From NCBI GenBank assembly GCA_902475285.1, contig CABRZA010000057.1, forward strand, positions 1 to 14,154: 14,154 bases of DNA. Reading direction: 5' to 3'. The stretch is from an uncultured Porphyromonadaceae bacterium (GTDB taxonomy: Bacteria > Bacteroidota > Bacteroidia > Bacteroidales > Muribaculaceae). A program made the position numbers and the translations under genes. The notes beneath the pieces are model-generated. The model ran no database searches, was not told the origin of the DNA, and worked only from the letters and a program-made list of their open reading frames with translations. Shown here one piece after another: positions 1 through 6,500 of the stretch. Position 1 is the stretch's first letter. Every line of letters starts with the position of its first letter.

Positions 1-1
1 C

Positions 2-349
2 CGTGTACAGGAAATGCTTAAAAATAATGGTAATACTCCGGCTGAGTTTGATGTAAGTGCTTTGACTGCATTTTGTGTGAGAGTGAGAGCTATAAATGAA
101 GTAGGTTTATCCGAAGGGCACAAGTCGGGCACAAGTCAGGGCACAAGTCGGGGCAATATTGGAATTGAAGAACGTATTTTGGAGTTCTGTCAAGTGCCGC
201 GTTCGTTGGCTGAGATAACTGAATATTGCGGTTTTCACGATAGAAGAAAATTCAGAGAGCGATATCTTGCCCCATTGTTGGGTATAAGTATCCGAATGAC
301 AATACCCGACAAACCGACGAGCCGATTGCAAAAATATATTAAGGTATAA
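2..349 (+). CDS. ATP-binding AlbA/HATPase_c_4-type (RecG-like) protein, C-terminal fragment
   Basis: This is the 3' end of a gene that begins before the window; the open frame already runs from base 2 (RVQEMLKNNG...). The pattern VQEMLKNNGNTPAEF resembles the end of the HATPase_c_4 domain in AlbA_2/RecG-like ATP-binding proteins, where the text is typically I-P-R-x-x-E-x-x-K-x-x-G-x-P-x-P-x-F. It is followed by a low-complexity Gly/Thr/Ser/Gln linker (GTSQGTSRG) and a winged-helix-like C-terminal segment (EERILEFCQVPRSLAEI through LTIPDKP-like TIPDKPTSRLQKY). Some Fic-family proteins carry the same tail, so the missing N-terminus could be Fic instead. Proteins of this type are often treated as accessory regulators, and the exact role is unknown. 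The segment is visibly more AT-rich than the rest of the window, which fits an accessory or transferred gene. It ends in TAA inside the left arm of the following terminator. Confidence 0.6.
   Translation, partial: RVQEMLKNNGNTPAEFDVSALTAFCVRVRAINEVGLSEGHKSGTSQGTSRGNIGIEERILEFCQVPRSLAEITEYCGFHDRRKFRERYLAPLLGISIRMTIPDKPTSRLQKYIKV
116..149 (+). repeat. Three tandem copies of GGGCACAAGTC within the linker
   Basis: Copies start at 116, 127 and 139, with one extra base after the second and third copies, and a fourth partial copy (GGGC) follows at 151. The repeat lies inside the coding frame. Because the units are 11 and then 12 bases, the encoded residues shift from GHKSG to TSQG TSRG. Comparable Gly/Thr/Ser-rich linkers are common before the winged-helix tail in this protein family. 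The tract could change length by slippage. Confidence 0.7.
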
Positions 350-390
350 TTAAAGGGCCATATTGCTGTTGTAATATGGCCCTTTAATTA
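347..390. terminator. Bidirectional intrinsic terminator, 18-bp perfect stem
   Basis: The arms TAATTAAAGGGCCATATT (347-364) and its exact reverse complement (373-390) flank an 8-base loop. An A-rich 5' edge and T-rich 3' edge occur on both strands. The hairpin sits between two convergent genes, the fragment ending at 349 and the Dxs-like gene ending at 405, so it can serve both. The stop codon of the upstream gene forms part of the stem. Confidence 0.9.
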
Positions 391-404
391 TTATTTATAA
401 ATTG

Positions 405-2177
405 TTATTTTACGGCCTCTTTGGCTAGGGAGGCGATTTGGGCGGGTGTGAGGGAGCAGGCGGTGAGGAGGTCGGCGGCCTTGAACATGTTGGGGAATTC
501 TTTGGGGAGGCCGAGGACGCGTACCTTTGTTCCTGTTGGTGCGAGGTATGCTGCGACTTTTTGGCCGAAACCACCGTCGGCGGTGCCGTCTTCGGCGGTG
601 ATGACGATGTCGTAGCCGGTAAGGGTGTCGAGGGTTTCGGTGTCGAGAGCGGAGAGGCAGCGGGGGTTGATGAGGGTTGCCTCTATGCCGTCGGCCTCGA
701 GGAGCTTGGCGGCTTCGGCCATGTTGGTGAAGAAAGTGCCGGCGCCGATGAGTGCTACCCTACTGCCCTGCTTCACTACTTCGAAGCGCGGGGTGGAATA
801 GTCGGCGAGGAGCTCGACGTTGCGGTGCACTACTGCGCCGCCGGGTGTGCGCACTGCCACGGGCTGGGCGGTCTGTCCGATGGCCCAGTCGAGCATGGCG
901 ACGTACTCCTCGGCGCATGTGGGAGCGAGGAAGTTTATGCCGGGGATGTTGGTGACCATGGATATGTCGAAGAAGCCGAGGTGAGTCTCGCTGTTCATGG
1001 CGTAGACTCCGCCGAAGAAGATGGCGAATACGGCGGGCAGGCCGTTGATTGCCACGTCCTGGCTTAGCTGGTCGTAGGCGCGCTGGAGGAATGTTCCCAC
1101 TACGCCCATAACGGGCCTCATGCCGTTCTTTGCCATGCCGGCGGCCATGCCGGTGCACATCTGCTCGGCGATGCCCACGTCGATGAAACGGTTGCCTGCC
1201 TCGCGGCGACGCTCGGGTGTGAAGCCAATGGTGCCGGGCGTGCCGGCGTTGAGGAGAGCGAGGCGCGGATTGGAGCGCATGAGTTCGAGCATGTGGTCGG
1301 CGAAGATTGTGGTGTAGTCTTCGGGCGCCGTACCGGCAGCGGGCTGGCGGAGAGGAGCACCGTCGGCGAGGTCGAAGGGAGCGTGGAAGTGGAATGCCTC
1401 CTTGTTGGCCTCGGCCACCGCCAGGCCCATGCCCTTCATGGTGTTGATGTGCACCACCACGGGGCGGGGGGAGTTCTTTACTGACTCGAAAGCCTCGATG
1501 AGGCTGCGTAGGTCGTTGCCGTAGTGGACGTAGAGATAGTCGTAGCCCAGTGAGCGGAATATGTTTGGCGAACCTTCGCCGTTGGTGTTTCGGAGCAGGC
1601 GCAGGTCGGAGTAGAGTGCGCCGTGGTTCTCGGCGATGCTCATGTCGTTGTCGTTGACGACGACGATGAAGTTTGTGCCGAGTGTAGAACCGAAATTGAG
1701 ACCTTCGAGAGCCTCTCCTCCCCCGAGAGACCCGTCGCCGACTACGGCCACTACATTCTCCTTACCTCCCTCGATGTCGCGGGCCTTTGCCAGACCCGAG
1801 GCCAGTGCCAGCGCCGTGGAGGTGTGGCCGATGGAGAAGAGGTCGTAGGTGGGCGATTCCTTGGGGTCGGTGAAGCCGGTTACGTCGTAGTAGTGCGCGG
1901 GGTCGGTATATGCGAGCATACGGCCGGTGAGCATCTTGTGGGGATAGCACTGGTGCGATACGTCGAATACTATTTTATCGTTGGGAGCGTCGAAGACGTA
2001 GTGGAGGGCTACGGTAGCTTCTATCATGCCGAGGTTAGGCCCCACATGTCCGCCGTGGGCCGAGAGGAATTTTAGGAGTGCAGCGCGCATGCTGCCGGCG
2101 AGAGCGCGGAGTGTGTCGAGATCCATGCCCTTGATGTCGGCGGGGCTGTGGATGTCGGTGAGGTTTATTTCTTTCAT
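405..2177 (-). CDS. Dxs-family (1-deoxy-D-xylulose-5-phosphate synthase-like) thiamine-diphosphate enzyme, short divergent form
   Basis: This is a 590-residue transketolase-like enzyme. Dxs proper condenses pyruvate and glyceraldehyde-3-phosphate, the first step of the MEP isoprenoid pathway. Visible features are the N-terminal HGGHVGPNLG (H44), SHQCYPHKMLTGR (75-86), the thiamine-diphosphate motif GDG (147-149) to NDN (175-177), FHFHAPF (H265), the catalytic Glu in IAEQ (E338), QRAYDQ (365-370) and a transketolase C-terminal domain (about 465-590). It is shorter than the usual 620-640 residues, mainly because the loop after MSIAENHGAL (about 40-50 residues in E. coli Dxs) is nearly absent. 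Aligned by eye with E. coli Dxs from memory, Arg420 falls on F388, Asp427 on N395, Arg478 on G446 and the His of IAEQH on M340. The first two arginines normally hold the acceptor phosphate. It may therefore be a paralogue with another acceptor and not the pathway enzyme. Start: the frame is open up to 2231, but MKEINLTDIH at 2177 is the more natural N-terminus. It stands alone, divergent from the flippase gene. Confidence 0.85.
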   Translation of the reverse strand: MKEINLTDIHSPADIKGMDLDTLRALAGSMRAALLKFLSAHGGHVGPNLGMIEATVALHYVFDAPNDKIVFDVSHQCYPHKMLTGRMLAYTDPAHYYDVTGFTDPKESPTYDLFSIGHTSTALALASGLAKARDIEGGKENVVAVVGDGSLGGGEALEGLNFGSTLGTNFIVVVNDNDMSIAENHGALYSDLRLLRNTNGEGSPNIFRSLGYDYLYVHYGNDLRSLIEAFESVKNSPRPVVVHINTMKGMGLAVAEANKEAFHFHAPFDLADGAPLRQPAAGTAPEDYTTIFADHMLELMRSNPRLALLNAGTPGTIGFTPERRREAGNRFIDVGIAEQMCTGMAAGMAKNGMRPVMGVVGTFLQRAYDQLSQDVAINGLPAVFAIFFGGVYAMNSETHLGFFDISMVTNIPGINFLAPTCAEEYVAMLDWAIGQTAQPVAVRTPGGAVVHRNVELLADYSTPRFEVVKQGSRVALIGAGTFFTNMAEAAKLLEADGIEATLINPRCLSALDTETLDTLTGYDIVITAEDGTADGGFGQKVAAYLAPTGTKVRVLGLPKEFPNMFKAADLLTACSLTPAQIASLAKEAVK

Positions 2178-2293
2178 TCGGGGTATAGGGAGATGTTGGT
2201 TATGTAGAATTATGAACGCTAAACTACACACTTTTATGCGATAAAGAAGCAGTTGTAGTTATAATAAATGTGAAATCGGTGCGTTTTTCAAAT

Positions 2294-3493
2294 ATGACGG
2301 GACGAGAAGTATACAAGTGGAGCGTGGCCGAGCGCATAGGCGAGTGCGGCATAGCCTTTGTTGGCAACATAATACTTGCGCGGCTGCTTACGCCCGCCGA
2401 CTTCGGTCTGCTTGCGATGATAGCGATATTCAGTGCCGTGGTTGTCAACCTGTCGAACTGCGGCATATCGGACGGCATCATCCACAAGCTGAAGCCAGAG
2501 GCGATAGACTATTCTACGGCCTTCGTCTACAATACCACCATAGGACTTGTTGCGGCCGTTCTGGCCTTCGCCTTCGCACCGGCGATAGCTGCCTTCTTCC
2601 ATCACGAGGAGTTGCTGTGGATAATGCGCATCTACGGCGTGTGCTTCTTCTTCCAGACCATGTGTTTCGTGCAGGAGACGCGCATGCGCAAACTTCTGCA
2701 ATACAAGCGGCTGTGCGTGTCGCGACTGGGTGCGTCGCTGGCGGCTTACATACTCGGCATAGGGCTTGCCCTTGCCGGTGCGGGCTACTGGGCGCTGGTG
2801 TCGACTCACATACTCATCTCTTTCTTTATCTTTGTGAGCATCACGGCAGCGAGCCGCTGGTGGCCGGGGGTGAAGTTTTCGGCATCGACATGTAGAAATC
2901 TTCTGTCGTTCGGATTTCCGCTCATGCTGGCCTATCTGGCCAACATGGTTAGCAACAACATCAATACCTTCGTTTTGGGCAAGCACTACCCTACTCCTAC
3001 GGCTTCGGGCCTTTACTCGCAGGCGTCGAAGCTGGGTACGGTGCCTTTTCTGATTACCGAGCGTTCGCTCAACGACTCGTTCTTCGTCCTTGCCTCCAAC
3101 GAGGAGGACGCCGTCAAGCGCTGGCGCATGGTGCGGCGTATGGCGCTGGTGATATTTGCGGTAAATTCGGCCATAGCCATAGGATTGATAGTGCTGGCCC
3201 GGCCGGCGATGGAGCTGCTCTACGGAGAGCGCTGGCTGGGGGCGGCTCCGGTGCTGCGGGTGATAGCGGTGACGCAGTTTATGATGGGCGTGAAATATTT
3301 CTGCCAGACGCTCTTCAAGCTGCGCTCGCGCACCGGCCACATACGCAACGTAAATTTCATAGAGCTCGGCATTCAGGTGGTGCTTCTTCTCATCTTCTAC
3401 CGCCAGGGCCTCGTGGCCGTAGCCCTCACACAAACGGCTGCAGTGACCTGCTCGCTCATAATCTACGCCCTCATACTGAGAAAAAGTAGATAA
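2294..3493 (+). CDS. Wzx-type polysaccharide flippase (MOP superfamily), short
   Basis: This is a 399-residue polytopic inner-membrane protein of the lipopolysaccharide/O-antigen exporter group, which moves undecaprenyl-linked glycans across the membrane. Hallmarks are LARLLTPADFGLLAM (29-42), NCGISDGIIHK (55-65) and GERWLGAAPVLRVIA (311-325). Hydrophobic segments lie at about 14-30, 36-54, 82-102, 107-125, 145-165, 168-185, 202-222, 285-303, 318-336, 355-369 and 372-394. Typical WzxC-like relatives are about 480 residues, so this one appears to lack the last one or two membrane helices, though it ends at a clean TAA. Start: the frame extends to a GTG at 2270, but ATG 2294 is preferred because it gives a normal short cytoplasmic lead. 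No glycosyltransferase or polymerase gene is adjacent, so the exported glycan is unknown. The next promoter begins 2 bases after its stop. Confidence 0.85.
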   Translation: MTGREVYKWSVAERIGECGIAFVGNIILARLLTPADFGLLAMIAIFSAVVVNLSNCGISDGIIHKLKPEAIDYSTAFVYNTTIGLVAAVLAFAFAPAIAAFFHHEELLWIMRIYGVCFFFQTMCFVQETRMRKLLQYKRLCVSRLGASLAAYILGIGLALAGAGYWALVSTHILISFFIFVSITAASRWWPGVKFSASTCRNLLSFGFPLMLAYLANMVSNNINTFVLGKHYPTPTASGLYSQASKLGTVPFLITERSLNDSFFVLASNEEDAVKRWRMVRRMALVIFAVNSAIAIGLIVLARPAMELLYGERWLGAAPVLRVIAVTQFMMGVKYFCQTLFKLRSRTGHIRNVNFIELGIQVVLLLIFYRQGLVAVALTQTAAVTCSLIIYALILRKSR

Positions 3494-3494
3494 A

Positions 3495-3526
3495 TTTGTG
3501 TAGATATAATATTTTAAATATATTTG
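3495..3526 (+). promoter_or_regulatory. Consensus Bacteroidetes promoter for the 3590-6030 gene group
   Basis: A -33 element TTTG (3495-3498) is separated by exactly 20 bases from TATATTTG (3519-3526), a full match to the Bacteroidetes sigma-ABfr pattern TTTG-N19-21-TAnnTTTG. The expected transcript start is near 3533, giving a leader of about 57 bases. That leader contains a short hairpin, GAGGG (3541-3545) with CCCTC (3554-3558). Confidence 0.8.
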
Positions 3527-3589
3527 CACAATCAATATAGGAGGGCACATTCTCCCTCTTTGAGTATTAAACATATTACAGAGCACGCT

Positions 3590-4363
3590 ATGAAAAAACT
3601 ACTCTTTTCTCTCGTGATGCTTCTCGGCTTGGCGCTGCCCGCTGGGGCCGACAACGTCGTAGATTTGGGCGAATTCCGATTCACCGGCAATGCCACCATG
3701 GGCAACGGATAGTTCAACTATTTCGGAATGAATTACGACGAACGTCCCGACGGCTTCTACTACGACACGCGATGGGAATACAACAATCCTGTGATAGCGC
3801 ATGTCTACAACGACCAGGTAATCTCCCTGAGCTACAACAACTCTACGGACTACTATCAATTTTCTGGCTTCTTGTACGTCAACGGCCATAAGATAGCCAT
3901 CGCTATAAACACCGATGAGGACTCTGCCTCCTACGGTACCTTTGTGGCCACATTCGTACCCACGAAGGCTTTGATTCTCGGTATACCGTTCAAAAACGGA
4001 GATTACCAATTGGTGGAAATGCAGCGCGCCGACGGTGACATTGGTGTGCTGTCGAAAGCTACTATCAACGGCTATTACACCGGTCTGCCCTTCAGTAAAA
4101 CTCCTCCGGTCAACACCTATCCGGCGCCCTCGGCTCCCTCCTACTCCACCCCGTCGACTCCCGGATACCAGGCGCCTTCCAACGAGCGGCACTGCACCAC
4201 ATGCTACGGTACCGGCGTGTGTCAGACGTGCGGCGGCGACGGCATTGCCACCAATTCTTATAATTCCTCGCAGTATTATGAGTGCCCCAACTGCAAGGCC
4301 AACAAGCCCGCAAGCAGCTGGGGAAAGTGCGCCATATGCCACGGCACCGACAAACTGCATTGA
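3590..4363 (+). pseudogene. Secreted DnaJ-zinc-finger-like protein interrupted by in-frame TAG
   Basis: Reading from ATG 3590 gives a signal peptide, MKKLLFSLVMLLGLALPAGA, then DNVVDLGEFRFTGN, and then a TAG at codon 41 (3710-3712). The same frame continues without a further stop to 4363, for 257 codons in all. The rest has a Tyr/Asn-rich beta-like region (about 45-165), a Pro/Ser linker (PAPSAPSYSTPSTPGYQAP, about 178-196) and a C-terminal cysteine cluster with four CxxC pairs: C202/C205, C211/C214, C232/C235 and C247/C250. The CTTCYGTGVCQTCGGDG stretch matches the DnaJ cysteine-rich CxxCxGxG style, suggesting one or two bound zinc ions. It lacks a J-domain. Possible explanations are a true nonsense mutation (CAG to TAG is one single-base route), a sequencing error, or readthrough. 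Restart at ATG 3728 would give a 211-residue protein without a signal peptide. A consensus promoter precedes it and the next gene starts 12 bases after its end. Confidence 0.75.
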
Positions 4364-4375
4364 CCGGATTCTGAT

Positions 4376-5302
4376 ATGGAAGACAAGGAAAGGCAGGAAT
4401 CTTTCGGCGAATCGGGCCTGCGGAAGGAGGATATCGAGGATTTCATTGTATATCCTGATTCCGACACTGAGCAGGAGATTGTGGGATCGGTGGTGGGGCA
4501 CGGATTCAAAGCCGAGCTGTCGCGCGACGCCCTTTTCAGAGAATACTACCGCATGGTGTCCGAGGGGCCGGGCAGGTGCTGGACCCCTGCTCACCGTGCG
4601 TCCTTCGCTTTGCAGACCATGCACCGCATGGGCGTGATAGAATGGCCTGAGAAAAGCCTTTACGGAAGAGCTGAAAGGGCTAAGCGCTCCAGAAGCTCCG
4701 AGGGCCCCGAGCACACTGAGAAATCCGAGAGTTCCGAGAACTTCGCCCCTCCCCGCCGTGAGCCTCCGGCCCAAGACTGCACCAAAGAGCTTTTCGGCTA
4801 CCGGCCTCTGAGCCGCGATGAAATCAAGGACAACCTCATAGTGGTTGCCGGCGTGGCGGGCATAGTGCTGCTTGCTGCTGTTGGTGTGACAGTAGGTGTG
4901 GCCACGGGGAGCGTGGCCACTGGCGCCGGCATAGGAGGTGCCTCGGTGGCGGTATTCTGCGCCGCTGCCTCGCGCCTGGCCTCGCACTGGCACACGCGCT
5001 TCACCCGCAAATACCGCCTGGTGCGACTGCTGGTGTGCCTGACATTGCTTTTCAGCGGAACGGCATGGTTAGCGGCGAAGGAGACGTGGAAGGTGCTCTG
5101 CACCTTGGCCGGCACGGAAATTTCAATACCGTCCTTCGGCTTGAGTCTTTTCGGCCTCATGGCGGTGATAGGTGTGGCGTCGCACATCAAGCTCTGTCGC
5201 ATCTATGACCCGCGCACGGCCAAAACTCTCGGATGGCTCGAGGCTTTGGCGGCGGTGTTCGCAATAGGGGCGCTCCTCTTCGTTGCCATCAACAAGCCGT
5301 AG
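4376..5302 (+). CDS. Uncharacterised multi-pass membrane protein with soluble N-terminal domain
   Basis: This 308-residue protein belongs to no family I recognise. Residues 1-95 are a charged soluble region containing EDIEDFIVYPDSD and ALFREYYRMVSEGPGRCW, which look like a small folded domain. Residues 97-135 form a polar Arg/Ser/Glu/Pro-rich linker, probably disordered. Residues 153-305 contain four or five hydrophobic stretches, at about 153-175 and 182-199 (Gly/Ala/Val-rich, a possible helical hairpin), 214-234, 250-272 and 284-305. The protein ends almost directly after the last one (VAINKP). It therefore probably sits in the inner membrane with a cytoplasmic N-terminus. It starts 12 bases after the zinc-finger gene and ends in TAG only 2 bases before the next start, so translational coupling within one operon is likely. 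Confidence 0.8.
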   Translation: MEDKERQESFGESGLRKEDIEDFIVYPDSDTEQEIVGSVVGHGFKAELSRDALFREYYRMVSEGPGRCWTPAHRASFALQTMHRMGVIEWPEKSLYGRAERAKRSRSSEGPEHTEKSESSENFAPPRREPPAQDCTKELFGYRPLSRDEIKDNLIVVAGVAGIVLLAAVGVTVGVATGSVATGAGIGGASVAVFCAAASRLASHWHTRFTRKYRLVRLLVCLTLLFSGTAWLAAKETWKVLCTLAGTEISIPSFGLSLFGLMAVIGVASHIKLCRIYDPRTAKTLGWLEALAAVFAIGALLFVAINKP

Positions 5303-5304
5303 GC

Positions 5305-6030
5305 ATGGGCTGGATTTTGGCGGTAATACTTGGCTTTGTGGGGATTGTGGTCCTCAACGGGCGCCGTGGCGACTGTGAAAAGACGCGCAAAGCCATGAGC
5401 CAGGCGGTGCTCGTCGGCCCCGCATCTTCGCTTACGGTGGAGGGTTTTCGCGGCACGGTGGCCAAGAAAGGGTTGCTGATGGCATTGTTCCTGCTCGTGT
5501 CGCCGCGCAAGGCGATGAAGCGTAGCCTACCCACTCCCGAGGAGCCTTGCCTCATGGAGCGCGAGGAATTGATGGAGCTGCTCGGCGAGGCAAAGACACA
5601 TGCCGGCAATCCCCTGCACTATCCCCTAATCTACGCCGACGCCTATCGCGATGCCTCGCAAACGCCGGCCGATGTGTGGGAGAATTTCCTTCATGGCATC
5701 TTCATCTACACCGAGCGGCACAACGCCGCGCAGGCTTTGCCTCTGCTGCAGCGGGTTGTGAATAGCGGATTCCTGCCCGCGTATGCCATCTTGGGCGACC
5801 TCTATGCCGAGTACGGCGACACCGAGCGCGCCATAGCCACGGTGCTGCCGGCCTCGGAGGCGAACTACGCTCCCGCCGTGCATCAGCACGCCTACTATAT
5901 CTACCTCGACAGCCTCGGCAAGATGTTCCAATACCGCCGCCTGGCCACCTACCGCTCCCTCTTCATCCACAGCGCCCGCCTCGGTTACCCGCCCTCCCGG
6001 CACATCGTCACCGCAAATGGGTGGGAATGA
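5305..6030 (+). CDS. Membrane-anchored TPR/Sel1-like repeat protein
   Basis: This 241-residue protein has an N-terminal membrane segment (MGWILAVILGFVGIVVLNG, 1-19), a second hydrophobic stretch at 55-66 (KGLLMALFLLVS) and a helical C-terminal region. Helix-repeat text such as NAAQALPLLQRVVNSGFLPAYAILGDLYAEYGD (140-172) and APAVHQHAYYIYLDSLGK (189-206) resembles Sel1/TPR solenoids, which usually bind partner proteins. The frame is open upstream to 5233, overlapping the preceding gene, but ATG 5305, just 2 bases after the preceding TAG, gives the N-terminal anchor and is preferred. It is the last gene of the unit and is followed by a strong hairpin at 6045-6104. Function is unknown. As an adaptor it may act with the two envelope proteins encoded before it. 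Confidence 0.75.
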   Translation: MGWILAVILGFVGIVVLNGRRGDCEKTRKAMSQAVLVGPASSLTVEGFRGTVAKKGLLMALFLLVSPRKAMKRSLPTPEEPCLMEREELMELLGEAKTHAGNPLHYPLIYADAYRDASQTPADVWENFLHGIFIYTERHNAAQALPLLQRVVNSGFLPAYAILGDLYAEYGDTERAIATVLPASEANYAPAVHQHAYYIYLDSLGKMFQYRRLATYRSLFIHSARLGYPPSRHIVTANGWE

Positions 6031-6044
6031 AGATAATTTTATAA

Positions 6045-6104
6045 AAGCCTCGAAGAGGCGCTATTGTGGCGAAGAAATATCACAATACCGCCTCTTCGAG
6101 GCTT
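6045..6104. terminator. Long bidirectional terminator hairpin (24-bp stem, one mismatch)
   Basis: AAGCCTCGAAGAGGCG (6045-6060) pairs perfectly with 6089-6104. After one C-C mismatch (6061/6088), TATTGTG (6062-6068) pairs with CACAATA (6081-6087), leaving a 12-base loop. TTTTATAA precedes it. It lies between the convergent TPR gene (ends 6030) and thioredoxin gene (ends 6111). Confidence 0.88.
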
Positions 6105-6110
6105 GGGGTG

Positions 6111-6428
6111 TTACATCTCGTCGCTCTTGGTGGCGAGGTGGTCGGTGAGTTTCTGAATGAGTACGTCGGGCTGCTGGAGGCCTACGGTGCGCCATACGGC
6201 CATGCCGTTCTTGAAGAGAATCAGCGTGGGCACGGAGCGGACGTTGTACTCGGCGGCGAGAGCCTGGTTCTGGTCGATGTCGACTTTGAGGATGTTCACT
6301 TTGTCGCCCATCTGACCCTTTACGGTTTCGAGGATAGGCGATTGCATGCGGCAGGGGCCGCACCATGTTGCGAAGAAGTCGACGAGGGTGGGTTTGTCCT
6401 CGTTGATGATTTGATTGAAGTCGCTCAT
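6111..6428 (-). CDS. trxA: Thioredoxin
   Basis: This is a 105-residue single-domain cytoplasmic thioredoxin that reduces protein disulfides using electrons from thioredoxin reductase. The active site WCGPC is at residues 22-26, the buried acid D17 precedes it (VDFFATWC), and the cis-proline loop SVPT is at 65-68. The KVDIDQN strand (48-54) and ILFKNG (70-75) are also standard. Length and residue pattern are normal and no signal peptide is present. It starts 72 bases after the lipoprotein gene, so it is probably the last gene of the adenosyltransferase-lipoprotein-thioredoxin unit, though a promoter of its own cannot be excluded. Confidence 0.95.
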   Translation of the reverse strand: MSDFNQIINEDKPTLVDFFATWCGPCRMQSPILETVKGQMGDKVNILKVDIDQNQALAAEYNVRSVPTLILFKNGMAVWRTVGLQQPDVLIQKLTDHLATKSDEM

Positions 6429-6500
6429 ATATGTATGTGTTTTATGTCGGTTTGCTATATTACAACGCCGGGCCGGGGGCTTTGGTTCGGCTGTGGGAAT

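Noticed and set aside
2178..2293. Promoters in the divergent gap between the Dxs-like and flippase genes
   Set aside because: Only weak partial matches exist (for example TAGTTTAG on the minus strand) without a properly spaced TTTG, so no site is claimed although promoters must lie here.
2288..3586. Open frame of 432 codons on the minus strand opposite the flippase
   Set aside because: It is Arg/His/Gln-rich with no recognisable motif, while the plus strand encodes a clear membrane transporter.
3710..3712. Genome-wide recoding of TAG as a sense codon
   Set aside because: The gene at 4376-5302 ends in TAG with the next start codon 2 bases later, so TAG acts as a stop here, and no other gene in the window has an internal TAG.
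3599..4993. Open frame of 464 codons on the minus strand across the zinc-finger and membrane-protein genes
   Set aside because: It spans two plus-strand genes with good features, a promoter and tight spacing. The minus-strand product looks like composition-driven noise.
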